Positions 1 through 6,640 of a stretch of 33,461 nt of DNA are shown here, piece by piece. The stretch's first letter is position 1, and the number at the start of each line of letters is the position of its first letter. The translations under genes and the position numbers were made by a program. The notes beneath the pieces are model-generated. The model was not told the origin of the DNA and ran no database searches. It saw only the letters and a list, made by a program, of their open reading frames with translations. Origin of the DNA: Prevotella sp. (lineage in GTDB: Bacteria; Bacteroidota; Bacteroidia; Bacteroidales; Bacteroidaceae); NCBI GenBank assembly GCA_017619275.1, contig JAFZSR010000017.1:1-33461 (forward strand). Reading direction: 5' to 3'.

Positions 1-657
1 AGGTTCCTTGCAGTCTGTGTTGGCAAGCTTTACGAGTTCCGGCTGTGAGAGGTGTTCCTTCTCCGTAGGGATGGTGTCTATCCTGTCAAGGAAGCCATTG
101 GGATTCTCCTTGATCTTGTGGTCGCGGTAGGCAGTGTGGAGAACGGCACGGAAGGTTGACCAGTAGCCTGCAATGGTGTTGGTGTGCAGTTTCTGCTTCT
201 TGTGGATGGTCTGTGGGGCAGTATAAAGGTGCTCCCTGAACTTGTTGCACAGGTCAACGTCTATTTCCCCGAAGGTGCATTTGCCTTCGCAGAAGGCTTC
301 GAAATGCTTGTAGACGTTCTGCCATTTGGTGTTCCTGGCGTCGGCTTTCTTCTTGAACCATGCGAGGAAGCTGCCTTTCTCCTTCTCTCTGTCAAAGAAG
401 TCGTAGCGTTCGTTCACGATGCTCTCATAGCGTCGGCAGCGCAGTGCCTCGGCTTTCTCCGTCATGCGCTCGTTGTAGTCACGCTCGCGCTGGTTCTTGG
501 GCTTGGCAAAGATGTAGATGCCAAGTGACTCATGTCTCTGTACCTTCATGGTTGACTCATCCCTGTAGCCGGGGTAGTAGTCAAGGTAGAAGCTCAGTTG
601 CGTACCTTTCTTTATCTTACGCGTACGCAAGGTTACTGTCTTGCAAATGTTACTCAT
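1..657 (-). CDS. Tyrosine-type site-specific integrase, N-terminal part (partial)
   Basis: This is an open reading frame of 219 codons that runs off the left window edge; it starts at the ATG at 657 (MSNICKTVTLRTRKIKKGTQ). The N-terminal ~95 residues have the beta-rich look of the arm-type DNA-binding domain of Bacteroidetes phage/transposon integrases (LSFYLDYYPGYRDESTMKV, then HESLGIYIFAKPKNQRERDYN). Residues ~115-205 look like the SAM-like core-binding domain (NVYKHFEAFCEG, then TIAGYWSTFRAVLHTAYRD, then IKENPNGFLDRID). The catalytic R-H-R-Y domain would lie beyond the edge, so activity cannot be judged. The family is expected to cut and join attachment sites during integration and excision. 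It lies downstream of the multi-HTH gene at 807-1796 on the same strand, an arrangement typical of an integrated mobile element. No catalytic residue is visible, so the assignment rests on the N-terminal domains and the context. Confidence 0.85.
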   Translation of the reverse strand, partial: MSNICKTVTLRTRKIKKGTQLSFYLDYYPGYRDESTMKVQRHESLGIYIFAKPKNQRERDYNERMTEKAEALRCRRYESIVNERYDFFDREKEKGSFLAWFKKKADARNTKWQNVYKHFEAFCEGKCTFGEIDVDLCNKFREHLYTAPQTIHKKQKLHTNTIAGYWSTFRAVLHTAYRDHKIKENPNGFLDRIDTIPTEKEHLSQPELVKLANTDCKEP

Positions 658-719
658 ACTTGTATGAAACTTGTTTTGTTAATAATCGAAGGCTATGCGT
701 CTCATAGCAGGTGCAAAAT

Positions 720-788
720 AACTGCGTGATGGAAGAGTGACCAACTTACCCTTTCATAACTCATGGATAATTGTACTTTCACGCAGTT
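720..788. repeat. 10-bp perfect inverted repeat between integrase and multi-HTH gene
   Basis: AACTGCGTGA at 720-729 is matched by TCACGCAGTT at 779-788, 49 bp apart, in the 149-bp gap between the two genes. It could be a protein-binding site for integrase control or an attenuating hairpin. No Bacteroidetes promoter was recognised in this gap, so the integrase may be cotranscribed with the upstream gene. Confidence 0.5.
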
Positions 789-806
789 GATGCTTATTGT
801 TGGGCA

Positions 807-1796
807 TTATTGGAGCCTGTAAGCCCCGAATTGCGCTAGTCTGCTCGCCATTATTCGGTCTAATTCCTCCTTGACAATGAGGTTCTGCACTCCGACTTTC
901 ACCTTGGTGAGGTTGTTCGTCTTGACGATTACGCAGATGTTGCTCTTGGTCATGCTGTATTTCTCGGCAGCTTCGGCTGTGGTGTAATAGGCATCACTCG
1001 CCTTCAGGTCGGGACGGAAGATGTCATCCAGATGTTTCTTTGAATAGTAGGTCTTGCCATATTCTCGCTTGGTGGGAATATGGCGGCGGTAGGCTTGGGT
1101 GCGCAAGGATTCCTTGGTCGTGGAATAGAGGGATTCTGCCTCATCCGTTGTCAGCCATTCGGTCAAAGCTTCTACCTCGGCACTCACTCCGAAGAGTGCA
1201 TCCATGTGCTTTCGGCTATAGTAGTTCTTGCCGGCAATTTTGCACATAGGAATGTTGTTTCTCTTGGCTGAAACATAGAGCCATGACTTCTTCACTTTGT
1301 AAATAGCCATGACATCCTCGCTAGAGATGTATTCAAGTGGTTCTGATGACCTCATATCAATTTCGGGTATGTGGTTATTGACTTTTCTCGACGAAAGGGA
1401 AGAGGATGATGAATGGGATGATTTCTTGCTTGGCTTGTTTGACGAAGCACCGAGCAACACTCTGTGATAAGGATTGCCCGCAAGCATCTTCTCGATGTCT
1501 GCCTTGCGGATGAATGCCATCCGGTTGCTGATTCGGGATGCAGGTAGTTTCCCCTCGTTTACCAATTTGTAAACGTACTGACGTGAGCATCCCATTAGGA
1601 CTGCAGCCTTGGAGAACGTAAGATACTCCTGGCTTGCGATGTCTATGACAGGCTGGACTGCCTTCAAAAAGTCCTGCTGCTTTTTCTTGCGCTGGGCCTT
1701 TGCTGCCTCGGCGCAATGTTCTGAACAATACCTCTGCGAGCCGCTGTTACAAGTGAACTCTTTACCGCAGAAGGCGCATTTTCTTGTCTTTCTCAT
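807..1796 (-). CDS. Zinc-finger protein with four excisionase-like HTH domains
   Basis: The protein is 329 aa. It begins with a likely zinc ribbon (C7-x2-C10 and C24-x3-C28), followed by four excisionase/MerR-like winged-HTH units at about residues 58-110 (EYLTFSKAAVLMGCSRQYVY), 155-203, 213-262 and 268-315. The last three units repeat the pattern Y/W-I/L-T/S-x-E-x-A, then a Y/I-Y-S-K-x-H/E-L-D ending. A serine-rich linker (residues ~118-138) separates unit 1 from unit 2. The start at 1796 has a strong Shine-Dalgarno sequence (AAGGAG, 5-6 nt before ATG), unusual in this phylum but common on mobile elements. The gene lies upstream of the integrase and probably controls excision or integrase expression; that role is inferred from domain type and position. 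It has a leader of ~240 nt rich in GTTGAC repeats. Proteins of this kind are usually annotated only as helix-turn-helix domain proteins. Confidence 0.75.
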   Translation of the reverse strand: MRKTRKCAFCGKEFTCNSGSQRYCSEHCAEAAKAQRKKKQQDFLKAVQPVIDIASQEYLTFSKAAVLMGCSRQYVYKLVNEGKLPASRISNRMAFIRKADIEKMLAGNPYHRVLLGASSNKPSKKSSHSSSSSLSSRKVNNHIPEIDMRSSEPLEYISSEDVMAIYKVKKSWLYVSAKRNNIPMCKIAGKNYYSRKHMDALFGVSAEVEALTEWLTTDEAESLYSTTKESLRTQAYRRHIPTKREYGKTYYSKKHLDDIFRPDLKASDAYYTTAEAAEKYSMTKSNICVIVKTNNLTKVKVGVQNLIVKEELDRIMASRLAQFGAYRLQ

Positions 1797-1857
1797 TTGA
1801 CTCCTTTTTATGTGGTTTTACAATCATTTCATGCAAACCGCCACGGAGTGAACTTTC

Positions 1858-1993
1858 GTCAATCATTGACAATCCTTGTCAACTCATTCCACGATGTCAC
1901 GCTCTTCAAATGAGGTCACTTCCTTGCTCTTTTCCCTCTCGTTAATCAGTCAACCGTTGTCCACTCTTGTCAACCTTTGTCAACCCTGTCCAC
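1858..1993. repeat. Helically phased GTTGAC direct repeats
   Basis: On the plus strand GTCAAC or a one-base variant starts at 1949, 1959, 1969, 1979 and 1988, a spacing of 10, 10, 10 and 9 bp. Further copies lie at 1858 and 1878 (20 bp apart), with an inverted ATTGAC between them at 1865. All lie in the leader between the promoter at 2044-2075 and the multi-HTH gene. Spacing of one helical turn puts the sites on one DNA face, as expected for cooperative binding by an integrase arm domain, an excisionase-like protein or a replication initiator. Which of these applies is not shown by the sequence. Confidence 0.6.
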
Positions 1994-2043
1994 AAGATGG
2001 CAAAATAAAAGCCCTCAAAATTCTCCGCGGTAGAAATGCGTTG

Positions 2044-2075
2044 CAAAGGTAAGCGGATTTTTGAGAACCACCAAA
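2044..2075 (-). promoter_or_regulatory. Bacteroidetes-type promoter of the multi-HTH gene
   Basis: On the minus strand there is TTTG at 2075-2072, a 20-nt spacer, and TACCTTTG at 2051-2044. This matches the housekeeping -33/-7 consensus of the phylum. The start site should be near 2037, giving a leader of about 240 nt before the ATG at 1796. Confidence 0.65.
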
Positions 2076-2167
2076 AAGCAAGCCCGAAGTGTTAAAATCT
2101 AAAAGTAGTTGATATACAAAGGTTTATCTCTATGTGTTTTTCATTGTTTATTGTTGTTTAGAGGTCT

Positions 2168-2881
2168 CTAAATACAGTACTCGAATGCATGGCTACCGAT
2201 GGTGATTACTCCTTCGGGAATAATAATGGCTTTCAGTTTGTTACATTCATAGAAGGCCATATCGGCAACGCCCAAGGTTCCCTCTTTTAAGGTTATACTT
2301 GTGTTATCTAGCATGGTGCCTTTGTATTTATATGCTACTCTGCCGGCGTACACCAAACCATTTGGTTGGTTTTCATACCATGCTGTCCCTTTGAATGCTT
2401 CATTGCCAATTATCGTCACAGAGTTTCCAATAGTCAAACTTGCCAGGTTATTGCAATCTTGGAAAGCGTCTCTGCCTATGGTAGTAACGCTATTGGGAAT
2501 TGTGATGGATGTTAGGACAGTGCATTTATAAAAAGAAGGATAATCATGTTCTCTTGATGATCCTCTTATTTCAAGCACTTCATAGGTATTCCCTTTATAC
2601 GTGATTTTTGAGACAATTTTGGCAATACCTTTGAAGCCCATTTTATCGTAGCCGGAAACTGTCAAATGGCCTTCTTCAACGGTGTACTTAATATAATCCA
2701 GATAGAAATTCTTGTCGTCAATAGAGGAGAAGATGCTGCCGTTGTTGGTCGTACCGTCGTCTTTTACGACAACATTAATGTCAACATTCTTTTCTTCTTC
2801 TTCTTCTGCATCGTCACTGCCACAAGCTGATAACAGGAAGAACGGTAAGACTAAAGGGAAATAAAACAATAACTTTTTCAT
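2168..2881 (-). CDS. BspA-like leucine-rich-repeat lipoprotein, C-terminally cut off
   Basis: The protein is 237 aa with a lipoprotein signal peptide (lipobox LSAC, Cys20) followed by an acidic linker, so it is probably anchored at the cell surface or outer membrane. Residues ~55-100 (IDDKNFYLDYIKYTVEEGHL) match the N-terminal module of the paralogue at 4182-5186. After that come BspA/TpLRR-type repeats of the form LTSITIPNSVTTIGRDAFQDC. The reading frame stops directly after HAFEYCI, in the middle of a repeat, and lacks the usual final module (compare LYVPTGSLNAYQSAPYW in the paralogue). The sequence just downstream has no repeat coding in any frame. It is probably a truncated copy, perhaps cut at the edge of the neighbouring mobile element. 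Such proteins are linked to surface adhesion in the family. A leader of ~320 nt containing a structured element precedes it. Confidence 0.8.
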   Translation of the reverse strand: MKKLLFYFPLVLPFFLLSACGSDDAEEEEEKNVDINVVVKDDGTTNNGSIFSSIDDKNFYLDYIKYTVEEGHLTVSGYDKMGFKGIAKIVSKITYKGNTYEVLEIRGSSREHDYPSFYKCTVLTSITIPNSVTTIGRDAFQDCNNLASLTIGNSVTIIGNEAFKGTAWYENQPNGLVYAGRVAYKYKGTMLDNTSITLKEGTLGVADMAFYECNKLKAIIIPEGVITIGSHAFEYCI

Positions 2882-2933
2882 ATTCTTGTTCGTTTAGTTG
2901 TTGATGTTATTCAGATATGCACAAAAAGAAAAC

Positions 2934-3090
2934 GTGGACAATTCACTTCGTCTACGTTATCCAGGTATCGCCAAACACCCAACAGCTTTAACGAGTAAAA
3001 GCCCACGCCAAGAAGGCGTGAACCATCTACTTTTACTCTTGCTGTTATCATAAATTTGGCGATTTTGGATAACAAGAATCAAAGCGGACG
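2934..3090 (-). ncRNA. Structured leader element, copy A
   Basis: This ~157-bp element lies 50 nt upstream of the lipoprotein start at 2881 and can fold into nested helices: 2956-2963 with 3066-3073 (GTTATCCA/TGGATAAC), 2967-2975 with 3055-3063 (ATCGCCAAA/TTTGGCGAT), 2981-2986 with 3041-3046 (AACAGC/GCTGTT), 2993-3001 with 3030-3038 (GAGTAAAAG/CTTTTACTC) and an apical hairpin 3004-3009 with 3015-3020 (CACGCC/GGCGTG). Copy B at 30741-30905 has the same architecture with different stem bases. The promoter at 3207-3237 should transcribe it as part of the 5' leader. Candidate roles are a cis-regulatory RNA or a small mobile structured element; the sequence does not decide between them. Confidence 0.6.
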
Positions 3091-3206
3091 CTTCAACGTA
3101 TATGTCTTTTGTTTTTACTTAGCCCATAGGCATTTCAGGGGTTTAAAGGTGATACAATCATGTTACTTTGAAATATCCATGCCTGGGGCATGAGAACTTT
3201 CGACTG

Positions 3207-3237
3207 CAAAAATACGAAAAGATGGGCAGAATACAAA
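3207..3237 (-). promoter_or_regulatory. Promoter of the truncated BspA-like gene
   Basis: On the minus strand TTTG lies at 3237-3234, followed by a 19-nt spacer and TATTTTTG at 3214-3207. Transcription would begin near 3200 and pass through structured element A before reaching the ATG at 2881, a leader of about 320 nt. That is long for a simple lipoprotein gene and supports a regulated leader. Confidence 0.6.
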
Positions 3238-3333
3238 AAAGTATTACATTTTTTTTGCAGAAACGGAGTGTTTTTGCCCAATTTGCGAAAAATTTAGGCA
3301 TGCACTCGTTTCTTCGTTGTTCGGACTGATTGC

Positions 3334-4026
3334 CATTTATGACAGATGACAGATGACAGTTTTTATTTAAGGGGGGGGGTAAAGGCTGGGGGGTGGAGAA
3401 GGGAGGAAGGGAAGAGAGCGTAAATTATTATAAATGAATAGTTTAGTATATATATATGAAAAAACACATATATATATTTATGAATAAATACATATATATA
3501 TTTATGAAAATACTCATATATATTATGAAAATACACATAAATATGATTATAAACACATATATATTTATGAATAATTAGTGGTCATTTGCGGATATTTACG
3601 TAGCGTCGCAGACAGATAACATAAATTGCCCATTGAAGTATTTCTATGCCTGCGGCACTACACAAATAACCATGAATGTATCGAAAGTATTTATTTCTAT
3701 GCCTGCGGCACTACACAAATAACCATAAATGTATCGAAAATATTTATTTCTATGCCTGCGGCGCTACACAAATAACCGTAAATGGCCATGAATGTATCGA
3801 AAATATTTATTTCTATGCCTGCGGCGCTACACAAATAACCGTAAATGGTCGTGAATGTATCGAAAATATATATATTTATGAAAAGACATATATATATTTA
3901 AGAATAAACACATATATATATATTTATAAATATTTACAAGTAAGTGTTTATGATGCCCTGCTCATCGTCTAAAACAGGCTCACCCTGCCTTAAAACAAAA
4001 CTGTCATCTGTCATCTGTCATAAATG
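3334..4026. repeat. Non-coding island bounded by 39-bp inverted repeats
   Basis: The left end (3334-3372) and right end (3988-4026) form an inverted repeat of 39 bp with two mismatches. It contains tandem GACAGAT units (TGACAGATGACAGATGACAG) followed by TTTAAGG at the inner side. Between the ends lie a G9 run, two AT-rich blocks of about 23-bp units (3451-3575 and 3865-3935) and the 53-bp tandem repeats at 3641-3872. No credible gene is present, and no transposase. A third, solitary copy of the terminal sequence lies at 6499-6532, so the ends are a dispersed repeat. The structure resembles a non-autonomous MITE-like element, but no clear target-site duplication was seen. Confidence 0.6.
3641..3872. 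repeat. Four tandem copies of a 53-bp repeat
   Basis: Units start at 3641, 3694, 3747 and 3810 (periods 53, 53 and 63 bp) with the core TTTCTATGCCTGCGGC followed by CTACACAAATAACC and GTATCGAAA. The third unit carries an extra ~10 bp (a near copy of its GTAAATGG end). The units are near-identical and have no unique spacers. They create a repetitive reading frame (MYRKYLFLC and so on) that is an artefact of the repeat. Confidence 0.8.
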
Positions 4027-4147
4027 TCATGTGATGCGATGCCCTCCCGACAGATGCTACGACGGAGCAACGAAAAGGGGAGCGTTGCGCGGGCAAACGA
4101 CGCTGTTTGCGGAGGTAAACGATGCGGTGTCTGGGGGCATGCAGGGC

Positions 4148-4176
4148 AAAAAAATCCCCCGCATTGCTGCGAGGGA
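4148..4176 (-). terminator. Intrinsic terminator after the BspA-like gene
   Basis: On the minus strand the stem TCCCTCGCA/TGCGGGGGA with a four-base loop (4176-4155) is followed by seven T (4154-4148). It starts six bases after the stop codon of the gene at 4182-5186, a classical rho-independent terminator position. Confidence 0.8.
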
Positions 4177-4181
4177 AGCTG

Positions 4182-5186
4182 CTATTCCTCGATAATCGTC
4201 GTGAAGTTACTCCAGTAGGGAGCGGATTGGTAGGCGTTGAGGCTGCCCGTGGGCACGTAGAGCGTGGCTTGGGAATAGATGCCCGAAAGCGTGTCATCAG
4301 CTATTGTTGGAGGAGTGGCGCCCTTGCAATGGATGGCGGTCAGCGCGCTGCACCACCTGAGGGCCGATGCTCCGATAGTGGTCACGCTGCTGGGGATGGT
4401 GATAGTGGGCAGGCTGGTGCAGTAATAGAAAGCATAATCGCCGATGGCGGTCACACTGTTGGGAATGTCGATGGAGGTTAGGTTGGAACAGCCGTGGAAA
4501 GCATTTGCACCAATGAATTTCACCTTGTTGGGGATGGTGACGGAAAGTAGGCCGGAGCAGTCCTGGAAGGCGGCATCGCCAATGGAAGTCACGCTGCTGG
4601 GGATGGTGACGGAGGTGAGCCCCTGGCATCCAAAGAAGGCTCTGGGAGGGATATACGTCAGGCTGCTGGGGATGGCAATGGAGGTCAGCGCTTCGCAATT
4701 ATAGAAAGCGCCACTGCCAATGGATGTCACGCTGCTGGGGATGGTAATGGCGGCTAATTTGGTGCAATTGAGGAAAGCGCCATCTCCCATGCTGGTCACG
4801 CTGTTGGGGATGTCGGCGGAGGTGAGGTTGACACAGAAGGCGAAGGCGTTTTCGCCAATGGAGGTGACACTGCTGGGGATGGTGATGGCGGTCAGGGTAC
4901 TACAATAGAGGAATGCATATTTGCCTATCTCCTGCACCTGATAGGTGTTACCTTTGAATGTGACCTGCGAGGGAATGGCTGCGGTGCCTTGCAATCGCTC
5001 CAAGTCGTAGTTGGAGACCACCAGATGCTCTTCTTCGACAGTGTATTTCACATTGTCGAGAAAGAAGTTCTTGTCGTCAACAATTCTTATCGAGGAGTTC
5101 TCCCCGTTTTCATCATCATCGGAGCAAGCGGGCAGGAGGCAGGCTATTGGCAGGGCCAGAAGCAAATGATAGAATAGCTTTTTCAC
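4182..5186 (-). CDS. BspA-like leucine-rich-repeat surface lipoprotein
   Basis: The start is placed at the GTG at 5186, giving 334 aa. It begins directly with a lipoprotein signal (VKKLFYHLLLALP, then lipobox LPAC, Cys21). The next upstream ATG (5252) would overlap the preceding gene and bury the signal peptide. After a short acidic linker comes the module DDKNFFLDNVKYTVEEEHLV shared with the gene at 2168. About nine BspA/TpLRR repeats follow (pattern LTSITIPSSVTSIGxxAFxxC), and then a typical end module (LYVPTGSLNAYQSAPYWSNF). The protein is expected at the cell surface, where family members take part in adhesion to host proteins or other bacteria; the ligand is unknown. It lies 49 bp behind the HigA-like gene and may be cotranscribed with it. 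A terminator follows directly. Confidence 0.88.
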   Translation of the reverse strand: MKKLFYHLLLALPIACLLPACSDDDENGENSSIRIVDDKNFFLDNVKYTVEEEHLVVSNYDLERLQGTAAIPSQVTFKGNTYQVQEIGKYAFLYCSTLTAITIPSSVTSIGENAFAFCVNLTSADIPNSVTSMGDGAFLNCTKLAAITIPSSVTSIGSGAFYNCEALTSIAIPSSLTYIPPRAFFGCQGLTSVTIPSSVTSIGDAAFQDCSGLLSVTIPNKVKFIGANAFHGCSNLTSIDIPNSVTAIGDYAFYYCTSLPTITIPSSVTTIGASALRWCSALTAIHCKGATPPTIADDTLSGIYSQATLYVPTGSLNAYQSAPYWSNFTTIIEE

Positions 5187-5235
5187 GATATTATTGTTTT
5201 TAATTTGTAGTGTGTGTTCATCCTTTTTCCGACAA

Positions 5236-5559
5236 TCAGAACACGGCGGCAACCTTGCGTATCTTCTCCAGACGTGTCATGAAGGATTTGTCTTGCTTGA
5301 CCTTCTGCATGTTGTAATCAGCCTGCAGACCAATCCAGATGTTTGCGTCGGTGCCCAAGGCCGCCTCCAGCAACAGCGCATATTCTGTTGTCACCGGCCG
5401 CTTCCCGTTCAGTATCTCATTGAACACGGAATATGACACACCCATTTGTTGGGCCAGCTCCTTCTGCGTGATGCCACGAGCGATAATCTCGTCTTTGATC
5501 ATCTCGCCTGGGTGAATAAGCAATGACGACGTCATTTTATTGGCTGTCTTCTGTTCCAT
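5236..5559 (-). CDS. higA: HigA-family XRE antitoxin/regulator, orphan
   Basis: The 107-aa protein has the HigA/VapI signature: LIHPGEMIKDEIIARGITQK near the N-terminus, then an XRE-type HTH (ELAQQMGVSYSVFNEILNGK) and ALLLEAALGTDANIWIGLQ, the typical end of the fold. In the family it binds its own operator and neutralises a RelE-like HigB nuclease. A higB gene normally sits directly upstream, but 5560-5950 contains no reading frame of that kind, and downstream lies a BspA-like gene. It is therefore an orphan antitoxin or a plain regulator here. A strong promoter (5597-5628) precedes it, with a leader of about 30 nt. Confidence 0.85.
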   Translation of the reverse strand: MEQKTANKMTSSLLIHPGEMIKDEIIARGITQKELAQQMGVSYSVFNEILNGKRPVTTEYALLLEAALGTDANIWIGLQADYNMQKVKQDKSFMTRLEKIRKVAAVF

Positions 5560-5596
5560 ATCGTAGTTTCAGACTATTACTTCGATATTTCAACCG

Positions 5597-5628
5597 CAAA
5601 AGTACATAAAAGATTCTCAACTACCAAA
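5597..5628 (-). promoter_or_regulatory. Promoter of the HigA-like gene
   Basis: On the minus strand TTTG at 5628-5625, a 20-nt spacer, and TACTTTTG at 5604-5597. This is a near-perfect match to the Bacteroidetes promoter. It probably serves the HigA-like gene and, by read-through, the BspA-like gene behind it. Confidence 0.7.
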
Positions 5629-5689
5629 CAAAAGGAGAGAAAAGGGGAAAGGGGGAGGAAAGAGAAAGCCTTGCAAGTTAGTGCTTTTG

Positions 5690-5790
5690 CCCTTGCAGGG
5701 CGAAATTGTCGGCTCCCATTACCTAGGGCGATGCCCTGGGCTGGTGGCTCATTGCCCCTTTGGGGCGCTATCGGGTGATGGCCGATAATC
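5690..5790. repeat. REP-like palindromic repeats
   Basis: Two GC-rich hairpins lie in the gap between divergent genes: 5722-5740 (CCTAGGGCgatGCCCTGGG) and 5754-5766 (GCCCCtttGGGGC), followed by TATCGG...CCGATA. They look like extragenic palindromes common in this group. The rest of the 390-bp gap holds two divergent promoters and no other recognisable feature. Confidence 0.55.
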
Positions 5791-5847
5791 CATTTAGAAT
5801 AATTAACGCTTTACTGGCATAAAATGCTGAAAATAAATGGGAAAAAG

Positions 5848-5879
5848 TTTGGTGGTTAAAGAAATTATTTGTAACTTTG
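5848..5879 (+). promoter_or_regulatory. Promoter of the HU-like gene
   Basis: TTTG at 5848-5851, a 20-nt spacer and TAACTTTG at 5872-5879 give a full-consensus Bacteroidetes promoter about 70 nt before the start codon at 5951. Confidence 0.75.
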
Positions 5880-5950
5880 CAATGGTAATCCGAAAGGGTT
5901 CAAGAGAGATTCAACCTTATTTTCTAAACCATTAAAAACACATTTTCGTT

Positions 5951-6412
5951 ATGTTACAGATTGATCTTTACAAGAACAAGAACCAGGAAGCCCGCAACTT
6001 CGGCAAGGTCTACGGGCGCGTTGACAACAAGGAGCCTATCGACCTGAACGGCTTGGCCAAGCACATCGCCCTGCATGGCAGTCCCTACACCCGCGACGTG
6101 ATTGCCGGCGTGTTGACGCGCGCCGCCGACTGCGTGAAGGAGCTGTGCCTGGACGGACAGCCCGTGAAGTTCGGCGACCTCTGCATCTTCAAGTGCACCG
6201 TCACCTCGAAGCCCGCCGTGAGCGTGGAGAAGTACGACCTGAGCGAGCACATCAGCAAGGTGCGCCTGCAGTGCCGAGCCACCGGCGAGATGAACTCCCT
6301 GCGTCTCACCCAGGATGCCAGCTTCGAGTACACCAGCCTAGCACAGAAGCTGAAGAGCGGAGAGGCCACGCTGAGCAGCGAGAAGGGGAAGTACTTGGAG
6401 AGTGGGGACTAA
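5951..6412 (+). CDS. HU-family (HU-HIG type) DNA-binding protein
   Basis: The 153-aa protein matches the Bacteroidetes HU-like family with an Ig-like or extended tail. It contains the IHF/HU-like helices (DLNGLAKHIALHGSPYTRDV, then AGVLTRAADCVKELCLDG) and a beta-arm region (QPVKFGDLCIFKCTVTSKPA). The C-terminus (residues ~120-153, SLRLTQDASFEYTSLAQKLK) is a polar tail, expected to be flexible. It probably binds and bends DNA in the nucleoid; family members also occur next to mobile DNA and capsule loci. It stands alone with its own strong promoter and a GC hairpin behind it. The long beta-arm of classical HU is not clearly conserved, so the exact DNA contact mode is uncertain. Confidence 0.8.
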   Translation: MLQIDLYKNKNQEARNFGKVYGRVDNKEPIDLNGLAKHIALHGSPYTRDVIAGVLTRAADCVKELCLDGQPVKFGDLCIFKCTVTSKPAVSVEKYDLSEHISKVRLQCRATGEMNSLRLTQDASFEYTSLAQKLKSGEATLSSEKGKYLESGD

Positions 6413-6439
6413 CCACCCAGCCCTCGGCCTCACCCCCGA

Positions 6440-6461
6440 CCCCTCTCCGATTGGAGAGGGG
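6440..6461. repeat. GC-rich palindrome downstream of the HU-like gene
   Basis: CCCCTCTCC at 6440-6448 and GGAGAGGGG at 6453-6461 form a perfect nine-base stem with a GATT loop, 28 bp after the stop codon. It belongs to the same loose family of CCCCTCC...GGAGGGG palindromes seen at 8108-8127, inside xseA and at 21529-21701. It might stop transcription weakly, but no T run follows. Confidence 0.6.
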
Positions 6462-6498
6462 AGTTTATAGACCTTTCCCCACACGTTCTCGGGTTCGG

Positions 6499-6532
6499 TG
6501 ACAGATGACAGATGACAGTTTTAGTTTAAGGG
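6499..6532. repeat. Solitary copy of the GACAGAT repeat
   Basis: This 34-bp sequence (TGACAGATGACAGATGACAG, then TTTT, two variable bases and TTTAAGG) is the same as the inverted ends of the island at 3334-4026, in the orientation of its left end. It shows that the end sequence also exists by itself. Confidence 0.75.
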
Positions 6533-6640
6533 GTAGTCCAGCGATGGCTGCCCCTTTCTAGTTCGGCTAGTTCACTAGTTCAGCTGGATTTGCCGCTCGG
6601 CGAGCAAAGCGAGACGCTTGCTACCGAAGGGACGCAAGAA

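Noticed and set aside
1-2168. Direct-repeat attachment sites or a tRNA gene as integration target
   Set aside because: No tRNA and no convincing pair of direct repeats is visible within the window; the other end of the element lies outside.
3641-3872. Possible CRISPR array
   Set aside because: The units are contiguous near-identical copies with no unique spacers and there are no cas genes.
3676-3972. 98-aa reading frame with repeated YFYACGATQITVNG
   Set aside because: It is the translation of the 53-bp tandem repeats and AT tracts; there is no start signal and the composition is not protein-like.
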